A stretch of DNA of 37,550 nt, taken from Chthoniobacteraceae bacterium. GTDB taxonomy: Bacteria; Verrucomicrobiota; Verrucomicrobiia; Chthoniobacterales; Chthoniobacteraceae. The position numbers and the translations under genes are program-made. Position 1 is the stretch's first letter; every line of letters begins with the position of its first letter. The DNA lies in assembly GCA_947476255.1 (NCBI GenBank), contig CANJPY010000003.1:1-37550 (forward strand), read 5' to 3'. The notes beneath the pieces were generated by a model. The model ran no database searches. It was not told where the DNA came from and saw nothing but the letters and a program-made list of their open reading frames with translations. Shown here piece after piece: positions 31,901 to 37,550 of the stretch.

Positions 31901-34165
31901 ATGATTTCTCGACGTACGCTTCATTCATTTGCGTTTATGACGCTTTTTCTCTGTCCCGTGATTGGGATGAGTCGACTGGGTGCGAAAGAGTCGGAGGAGA
32001 CTCGTGCTCCGATCCAGATTGAATCTCGTGAAACAGCCAAGGAGGGTAATCTTGCTATCGCAAAGGGCGATGTCGTCATTAGTGTCGGGGACACCACGAT
32101 CTACTGTGACTATGCGCAATGTGATCTTGTAACCAGGGATGTCCTGGTGTCTGGGGACGTCCGCATTTATCGGGGGGAGAAGATATTCTTGGGAGACAGG
32201 GCGGTCTATAATTTGGACAGCAAAAAAATCACGGGCTCAGAATTCCGCACGTCTGCTGGTCCATTCCTAGCGCAGGCTCATTCGCTGATCTCCACAAGTT
32301 CCGACGCGTTCGAGGCGACGCATGGGATGTTTACCACAGACAATACGTCCGACCCAGGCTTTCATCTTCGGGCTCGGAAGGTGAGGATCTTACGAAATGA
32401 CCATACAGAGTACGAAAACGTGACCGTTTATGTTGGGCGTACGCCGGTATTTTGGCTGCCCTATCTCTACCAACCGGGGCGCTCAGATCAGAGTTTTTCG
32501 ATTGCACCGGGATCCAACAGCATTTTGGGACCTTTTTTGATGACGAAGTTTGCCTTTCCAGTCAACAGCACGACCTACGGGGGGCTGCGTTTGGATTACA
32601 TGGGTAGGCGGGGGTTGGGAGTCGGAGTCGATATGGGGCGCAGGGATCCGAATGATGGGTCTTGGGGGCGGTTAAGGTCTTATTACGTCGATGACAAAAA
32701 TCCCGGAACAAAGGAATTGGGTTCCACAGACGACCAGATTCCATCGTCGCGCTTTCGAGTGTCGGTTCAGGATCGCACTTTTATATCCGAGACGGTTTAT
32801 ACCTCAGTAAACTTCAACAAGCTGAGTGACATCAATTTTTTGAGCGATTTTTCGCCCGCGGAACTGCAGCGCGATCCCAATCCCGACAGTTTGTTTGCAA
32901 TTACCAAATGGTCTGAAAACTACCTGTTGAATTTGGAAGTGAGGAAGCAGTTTAACAAAGACTTCCAAAGTGCGGAAAGTCTGCCTGCTTTGTCTCTGGA
33001 TCTGAAGCGGCAACCTTTTTTGGATACGGGCGTCTTTTACGATGGAGAAACGAGCGTGGCAAAGTTGCGGCGTAATTTCCTGAAACCAAACGAGCCTTTT
33101 GATTACATCAACTATGACACTGTGAGGTTGGATACTTTTCATCAGTGGAGTTATCCCCAGGTTTTTGGAGGCTGGCTTTCGGTCATTCCCAGGGTCGGAG
33201 TGAGGGGGACTCATTATGGATCGAGTGTATTCGATCCCAACCCCAAAATTTTGCCGGGCAATCCACTCTACCGCTCCGCAGGGGCGTTGGAGCGCGGGGT
33301 GCTGAATGCGGGGGTGGAGACATCCTTCAAGATCTCGCGTGTTTTTGATTCAGTGGAGAGTCGCGCCTGGGGGCTTGATGGGTTGAGGCATATCCTTCAA
33401 CCCTTCGCAAACTTGTCGTGGGTTTCGACCTCGAGGGATCCGTCGAGGATTTTACCTTTGGATGCCTTGAGTGGATCCACCAAACTCCGCGCAATCGATT
33501 TCCCGCAGTTCAATACGATCGATTCGATCTCGAACTGGGACATTTTGAGGCTGGGAATGAGAAACCGGCTTCAAACGCACCGGGATCAGGAAACTCTGAA
33601 TTGGTTGGAGTTGGAAACCTTTATGGATTTGCGGATCCAACAGCCCGATTATGACAGTGTACAGTCCTCCGATACGGGGCAGTATTCAAATTTCTTCAAC
33701 CGCCTTCGCTGGAGTCCGCTGCCTTGGATCGATCTGACTTTCGACAGCCAGGTGCCCATTCTTGACCAGGGATTTACCGAGTTTAATACCTCCACGCGCG
33801 TGCAGGTACACCGGGATCTTTCGGTGACTTTGGGAAACAGGTATGTCCATGGAAACAGGATTTTTACGAACTCAAACTTGATGACCGGAGGCGCGCGTTA
33901 CCACCTCAATGACAATTGGGCGATGAGTTTTGAGGAGAACTACGAATATCAGACGCGTCAGTTCGAATATCAGCGCTACAGCTTGGAGCGCGATTTGCGG
34001 TCTTGGATGGCTTCCTTGAGTCTGGTCGTGCGCGAGCGGGCCCCCAAGAATGATGTGGCGTTTTTGTTGACACTCATTTTAAAGGATGTGCCCAAATTTC
34101 GCCTTCCTTTGCATGTGGACCCGCAGGCAATGGGGGATTCTTCAAGCTCGAGCAAGAATCGTTAA
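31901..34165 (+). CDS. lptD: LptD-like LPS-assembly outer membrane protein
   Basis: 754 aa. Signal peptide about 1-28. Residues about 37-150 form an OstA/LptA-like jelly-roll with repeated GDVxI/GDVRIY and AVYNLDSKKITGSEF strands. The VYVGRTPVFWLPYLYQP motif (about 178-194) matches the LptD hallmark (n.t.y..g.PvfylPy...P) joining jelly-roll to barrel. The remainder is rich in alternating beta strands and charged turns, as expected for the large barrel that, with LptE, inserts LPS into the outer leaflet. The only mature cysteines I see are C69 and C74, both in the jelly-roll. The C-terminus is a Ser-rich tail, not a terminal Phe. It is followed by ugd after 125 nt. Confidence 0.78.
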   Translation: MISRRTLHSFAFMTLFLCPVIGMSRLGAKESEETRAPIQIESRETAKEGNLAIAKGDVVISVGDTTIYCDYAQCDLVTRDVLVSGDVRIYRGEKIFLGDRAVYNLDSKKITGSEFRTSAGPFLAQAHSLISTSSDAFEATHGMFTTDNTSDPGFHLRARKVRILRNDHTEYENVTVYVGRTPVFWLPYLYQPGRSDQSFSIAPGSNSILGPFLMTKFAFPVNSTTYGGLRLDYMGRRGLGVGVDMGRRDPNDGSWGRLRSYYVDDKNPGTKELGSTDDQIPSSRFRVSVQDRTFISETVYTSVNFNKLSDINFLSDFSPAELQRDPNPDSLFAITKWSENYLLNLEVRKQFNKDFQSAESLPALSLDLKRQPFLDTGVFYDGETSVAKLRRNFLKPNEPFDYINYDTVRLDTFHQWSYPQVFGGWLSVIPRVGVRGTHYGSSVFDPNPKILPGNPLYRSAGALERGVLNAGVETSFKISRVFDSVESRAWGLDGLRHILQPFANLSWVSTSRDPSRILPLDALSGSTKLRAIDFPQFNTIDSISNWDILRLGMRNRLQTHRDQETLNWLELETFMDLRIQQPDYDSVQSSDTGQYSNFFNRLRWSPLPWIDLTFDSQVPILDQGFTEFNTSTRVQVHRDLSVTLGNRYVHGNRIFTNSNLMTGGARYHLNDNWAMSFEENYEYQTRQFEYQRYSLERDLRSWMASLSLVVRERAPKNDVAFLLTLILKDVPKFRLPLHVDPQAMGDSSSSSKNR

Positions 34166-34229
34166 GAACGCTTCACATTTTGATGTCGGGTGGGGATTCC
34201 TGGTTTTTTTGGTGCTTCGACCGAAACGC

Positions 34230-34262
34230 GCTCGCAAGCGGCGAGCTGGCGCTCGGCGAGCG
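34230..34262 (+). other. Two adjacent hairpins upstream of ugd
   Basis: GCTCGC-AAGCG-GCGAGC (34230-34246) is followed by CGCTC-GGC-GAGCG (34250-34262). Both lie in the lptD-ugd gap, 28 nt or more before the ATG. There is no T-run; they may cap the lptD transcript or lie in a leader. An AT-rich TAATATACGGTTAAAAT stretch follows, a possible -10 region for ugd. Confidence 0.35.
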
Positions 34263-34290
34263 ATTCCACTAATATACGGTTAAAATTTTT

Positions 34291-35595
34291 ATGGATATTT
34301 GCATTATTGGGTCTGGTTATGTCGGGCTTGTATCGGGAGCGTGTTTTGCAGAAGTCGGGCACCATGTGGTGTGCGTCGACAATGATCAGCGTAAAGTCGA
34401 CATGTTACAGCGTGGCGAAATACCTATTTACGAACCGGGATTGGACGAACTCGTGCAGCGAAACGTGGCGGCCAAGCGTCTGCGGTTCACCAACTCCATC
34501 GAAGTGGGCGTGGACCACGGGCAGATTGTTTTCATCGCCGTCCCTACGCCTCCACAAGCGGATGGAAGCGTTGATCTCACGTATATTGAGCGCGTTGCCC
34601 GAGAAATCGCAGGAGTCCTCAAGCCCGGTCAGTACCGCGTCGTTGTGGACAAGTCCACGGTTCCCGTGAAAACGGGAGAGAAAGTCGAAGCGACGATACG
34701 GCGGTACAATCATTCAGCGGAATTAGACGTGGTTTCCAACCCGGAGTTTCTTCGCGAGGGATGCGCCGTCCCCGATTTGATGCACCCGGACCGCATCGTT
34801 ATTGGGTCCGCTTCTCAGCGGGCGACGGATTTGATGAAAAGGGTGTATGAACCTTTTCAGGCGCCCATCTTGGTGACGGACGTTAATTCAGCGGAATTAA
34901 TCAAGCATGCTGCCAATTCTTTTCTTTCTCTCAAGATCTCTTATATCAACGCTGTTTCCGCGATTTGCGAAGCGAGCGGCGCGGACGTTGAGATGGTGGC
35001 CGACGGGATTGGTATGGATAAACGGATTGGGCGTAATTTTCTCAACGCAGGGCTCGGGTACGGGGGATCGTGTTTTCCAAAAGACGTCAAGGCGTTCATC
35101 GCAATTGCCGAAGAACTGGGCGTGCCTTTTCATCTTCTGAAGGAAGTGGAACGCATTAACGCCTCGCAGTTGGAGCGCTTCCTGAAAAAACTCCGCGAAG
35201 CGCTTTGGGTGCTCCGGGACAAAAAAATTGCGGTTTGGGGTTTGTCCTTCAAGCCAGACACTGACGATGTGCGTAATTCGGTGGCGATTGAGTTGATTAA
35301 CAAGCTTGCGGCCGAGGGAGCCATTGTCACTGCATACGACCCAAAAGGGATGGAAAAAGCGAGGGAGTACAAGTTGCTTGCCCCAGGAGTGAAGTTGGTG
35401 GACTCCCCGCTGGAAGCGACGGCGGGAGCGGAGGCTCTCTTGCTTGCCACGGAGTGGAAGGAGTTTGGGCGGCAGGATTTTGCCGCGGTCAAGGCGGCCA
35501 TGCATACGCCGCTTCTTTTTGATGGGCGAAACTTATTAAACCCCAGCACGATGCGGGGCATGGGGTTTGTTTATTACGGCGTCGGAAGACCGTGA
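34291..35595 (+). CDS. ugd: UDP-glucose 6-dehydrogenase
   Basis: 434 aa, normal family length. It oxidises UDP-glucose to UDP-glucuronate with two NAD+, in the cytoplasm, supplying capsule, exopolysaccharide or LPS sugars. Seen: N-terminal Rossmann motif GSGYVG (7-12); VPTPPQADGSVDL (84-95); DKSTVPVKTG (120-129); NPEFLREG (150-157); the lysine in ELIKHAANSF (K205); catalytic C261 in GYGGSCFPKD; and the C-terminal UDP-binding domain with WGLSFKPDTDDVRNS. All expected active-site residues are present. The start is the ATG at 34291, giving the standard MDICIIGSGYVG opening. It lies between the lptD-like gene and a redox pair, all on the plus strand, with separate promoters likely. Confidence 0.97.
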   Translation: MDICIIGSGYVGLVSGACFAEVGHHVVCVDNDQRKVDMLQRGEIPIYEPGLDELVQRNVAAKRLRFTNSIEVGVDHGQIVFIAVPTPPQADGSVDLTYIERVAREIAGVLKPGQYRVVVDKSTVPVKTGEKVEATIRRYNHSAELDVVSNPEFLREGCAVPDLMHPDRIVIGSASQRATDLMKRVYEPFQAPILVTDVNSAELIKHAANSFLSLKISYINAVSAICEASGADVEMVADGIGMDKRIGRNFLNAGLGYGGSCFPKDVKAFIAIAEELGVPFHLLKEVERINASQLERFLKKLREALWVLRDKKIAVWGLSFKPDTDDVRNSVAIELINKLAAEGAIVTAYDPKGMEKAREYKLLAPGVKLVDSPLEATAGAEALLLATEWKEFGRQDFAAVKAAMHTPLLFDGRNLLNPSTMRGMGFVYYGVGRP

Positions 35596-35710
35596 TGGCA
35601 ATGAGGGGTGTTTGTGCTGTAATGGGCGCGCCTTCGATGCGTTTGCGAGCGGTTACAAACCACTTCTTTTTGCGCTTCTTTTTGGTGCACAGTTCTAAAT
35701 CTCCTCTTCC

Positions 35711-36094
35711 ATGGCCCACCCCAGAATTTTATATTGTCACTGCCAATACGCACAGGTTCTCCCGAAAGAGGTCAAGGAAGAGGTGTTGAAAAAGTTATGC
35801 GCATCCGGGGTAGACTTCGAAGCCGTGGCGGATTTATGCGAGTTGTCTGCACGCCGCGATCCTCTTTTGAAAGAGCTCTCAGAGGGCGGCCCTTTGAAGA
35901 TAGCCGCCTGTTTTCCCAGAGCGGTCAAATGGCTGTTTGCCGCGGCTGGTGCTCCTCTGGACGCTTCGAACACTCAAGTCACCAACCTTAGAGTAGAACA
36001 CGTGGAACCGGCTTTTGCCGCGCTCTTGGACCCATCCCTCTCTCCCAATCTGCCCGCCGTCGCAACCACCACCCCTAGTCATGTCGCTCACTGA
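35711..36094 (+). CDS. Small HdrA-like cysteine protein
   Basis: 127 aa, soluble. Cysteines at 9 and 11 (YCHCQYA), 30, 43 (VADLCELSA) and 67 (IAACFPRAVKWLF). This spacing and the ACFPRAVKWLF motif resemble the N-terminal part of heterodisulfide reductase HdrA (CHC, then yaC, then VAACSPRTH), without HdrA's flavin domain. A role in electron transfer or cluster/disulfide chemistry is inferred from this pattern and the neighbouring ferredoxin gene; I cannot name the family. The C-terminal 35 residues are Pro/Ala/Thr-rich and look unstructured. The last 14 nt overlap the start of the 4Fe-4S gene, so translational coupling is likely. No Shine-Dalgarno sequence before the ATG. Confidence 0.75.
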   Translation: MAHPRILYCHCQYAQVLPKEVKEEVLKKLCASGVDFEAVADLCELSARRDPLLKELSEGGPLKIAACFPRAVKWLFAAAGAPLDASNTQVTNLRVEHVEPAFAALLDPSLSPNLPAVATTTPSHVAH

Positions 36095-36890
36095 ATCCAC
36101 TCTTAGGGTCGCCTTGTATGAAGGTCCAGGCACCCGTGCGCTTTCCCAGGAAACGCGTTTTGAAACCCTCAAGCAATTGTTGTCCCAGGGCTGTTCGGTG
36201 CGCAGGGCCGCGGATCCGGGGGACGTGTCTGTTTGGATCGGAGACTGGGCCGGAGACTTTGAAGAACAGGGCGAGGCCGCTGCCCACACCTGCATTTCTG
36301 TGGCGCCAGAGCATCTTCCTGAGGCGGTGGAGGCTTCCCGCAAATCGGTGGCCGCGGCGCCTGCCGGACAGTGGAAACCTTGGTTTCCAGTGATCGACTA
36401 CGATCGGTGTACAAACTGCATGCAGTGTCTCTCGTTCTGCTTGTTTGGGGTGTACGGGGTCGATGGGGATCGTAAACTTCAGGTGCAGAATCAGGACAAT
36501 TGCAAAACGAACTGTCCGGCGTGCTCGCGTGTTTGTCCGGAGGCGGCAATTCTGTTTCCAAAGTACAAGGCCGGCCCCATTAATGGCGATGTGGTGAGCG
36601 ACGCAGATTTGCAGCGCGAAAAGATGAAGGTGGATATCTCGGCGCTGCTGGGGGGCGATGTTTACTCGCTCTTGCGCGAGCGTACGGCCAAAGCACAGTC
36701 TCGATTTTCCAAGGAGCGAGACGCGGACAAGGCGCTGGCAGAACGTCAAAAATGTCTCACAAAATTGGCCGCGCTTTCCGCCGACATTCCGCCTGAGGTT
36801 CTCGCTTCTCTTCCCTCGCCGGACGAGATTGCGCGCCGTGCTGCGGAGGCGGCAGCCAAAGCGCAAGCCGCGCTCGCGCCGAAAGATTGA
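36081..36890 (+). CDS. 4Fe-4S dicluster ferredoxin-like protein
   Basis: 269 aa from the ATG at 36081; the upstream in-frame extension would be Pro-rich and lie in the previous gene. Domains: an unrecognised N-terminal part (about 1-100, ending WKPWFPVIDYDR), then two cluster-binding motifs, C110/C113/C116/C120 (CTNCMQCLSFC) and C141/C145/C148/C152 (CKTNCPACSRVCP), then a charged helical C-terminus of about 110 aa. The first motif lacks the usual Pro after its fourth Cys; the second has an extra residue between its first two cysteines. It is probably a cytoplasmic electron carrier. The 14-nt overlap with the HdrA-like gene suggests the two proteins form a complex, an inference. The electron donor and acceptor are unknown. 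Confidence 0.85.
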   Translation: MSLTESTLRVALYEGPGTRALSQETRFETLKQLLSQGCSVRRAADPGDVSVWIGDWAGDFEEQGEAAAHTCISVAPEHLPEAVEASRKSVAAAPAGQWKPWFPVIDYDRCTNCMQCLSFCLFGVYGVDGDRKLQVQNQDNCKTNCPACSRVCPEAAILFPKYKAGPINGDVVSDADLQREKMKVDISALLGGDVYSLLRERTAKAQSRFSKERDADKALAERQKCLTKLAALSADIPPEVLASLPSPDEIARRAAEAAAKAQAALAPKD

Positions 36891-36898
36891 AAATACCT

Positions 36899-36927
36899 CA
36901 GCTGTTTTGCTGGCCAAAAAACAGCTG
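36899..36927. terminator. Bidirectional terminator-like hairpin between convergent genes
   Basis: CAGCTGTTTT (36899-36908) pairs perfectly with AAAACAGCTG (36918-36927), a 10-bp stem with a 9-nt loop, 8 nt after the ferredoxin stop and 11 nt beyond the stop of the converging minus-strand gene. The A/T-rich inner stem gives U-rich RNA in both directions. Confidence 0.55.
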
Positions 36928-36938
36928 CTCAACTGCTC

Positions 36939-37550
36939 TTATTTTACAAACAGAAGGAGGGAACAAAACTTGACCTCCGTCGGGGTGTCAGGGATGCGCA
37001 CAATCTGAAGTTTAGTGAAAATAATCCGGTATTGTTGCCCGTCGAATTCCCAATCTTTGGACATACTGGAGAAAGGCAAGGGCTCGGTGTTTGCACTCGG
37101 TAAACTCACAAACAAGGATTCGAGAGGAATCTTCTCGAACTTTCCGTGCTGTTGCGGGCTCGCGCTGAGAACACCCTCTTTGAGTTTAATCAACACGCCA
37201 CCCACGTTCACCGCAGTCGACCAGGAGACTATCTCGCAGGGGGGATAGCCACTCTTGTATCCGTCGATTGGAAAAGGAACCTTTGTGTCCAAAGAAAAGG
37301 CTTCGATGGCATGTGAATTGTCGGCATTACCAGAAAGCTTTAGGTGATTGATGATGTGTTCCGTGAGAATCCAAGGGGATTGTTTCTTTTCGTCTTCTGT
37401 TGGTTGAAGGAACGTTTTTGGGAACAGGCCTTCCAGAGGCGTTTTACCATGGCGCTTTGCCACGTAGCGCACCGTCGACTGGAAGTCGTTGAATTCAGTT
37501 TGCGGGAGGTTCAGGCGTTTTTCGGGAGCCGAGATGACTCCCTCCGAGAG
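36939..37550 (-). CDS. Hypothetical protein, 3' part only
   Basis: At least 203 codons. The frame stays open to the right edge (37550), so the true start is outside; a GTG at 37472 is just an internal permitted start. I do not recognise it. Visible features: FQSTVRYVAKRHGKTPLEGLFP near the left of the fragment, a region with SGNADNSHAIEAF, two cysteines far apart, and a beta-rich C-terminus (QYRIIFTKLQIVRIPD). The xYVxxxHGxxPLxxLFP stretch recalls C-terminal domains of some DUF4153-type membrane proteins, a weak resemblance only. It converges with the ferredoxin gene. Confidence 0.75.
   Translation of the reverse strand, partial: LSEGVISAPEKRLNLPQTEFNDFQSTVRYVAKRHGKTPLEGLFPKTFLQPTEDEKKQSPWILTEHIINHLKLSGNADNSHAIEAFSLDTKVPFPIDGYKSGYPPCEIVSWSTAVNVGGVLIKLKEGVLSASPQQHGKFEKIPLESLFVSLPSANTEPLPFSSMSKDWEFDGQQYRIIFTKLQIVRIPDTPTEVKFCSLLLFVK

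Overview
The window looks like chromosomal DNA of a Gram-negative, moderately GC-rich bacterium, most likely a member of the Verrucomicrobiota. The evidence is an outer-membrane autotransporter with a terminal-phenylalanine barrel, an LptD-type LPS translocon, a secreted ceramidase-family protein of the kind common in the Planctomycetes/Verrucomicrobia group, and Shine-Dalgarno sequences that are mostly absent. The phylum is inferred from gene content; no rRNA is present to confirm it.

Region 1 (1-23238) is one reading frame of at least 7,745 codons, open at the left edge. It encodes a giant type V autotransporter. Its passenger is a chain of about 21 autotransporter-associated beta-strand repeats, then about 24 ASH/choice-of-anchor-D-like modules arranged in a two-level tandem duplication (120 aa inside 829 aa), then three more beta-strand repeats, a linker and a C-terminal beta-barrel ending in Phe.

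Region 2 (23239-29742) holds mostly short transcription units: a secreted neutral-ceramidase-like protein (-), an M42 metallopeptidase (+), two unrecognised genes (-), a BLUF blue-light photoreceptor (+), a YkgJ-type cysteine-cluster protein (+) and a type IV pseudopilin-like protein (-) that lies just downstream of rpoN.

Region 3 (29743-36890) is housekeeping and envelope: rpoN (sigma-54, -), an initiator tRNA-fMet (+), a 436-nt gene-free stretch with a 12-nt tandem repeat, an LptD-like protein (+), UDP-glucose 6-dehydrogenase (+), and an overlapping two-gene redox cassette. That cassette pairs a small HdrA-like cysteine protein with a two-cluster 4Fe-4S protein. Envelope genes (autotransporter, lptD, ugd, pseudopilin) are over-represented, but no single pathway spans the window.

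Region 4 (36939-37550) is the 3' part of an unrecognised minus-strand gene running off the right edge. No CRISPR array, insertion sequence or prophage gene was seen. The most unusual items are the hierarchical repeat architecture of the autotransporter and the HdrA-like/ferredoxin pair.
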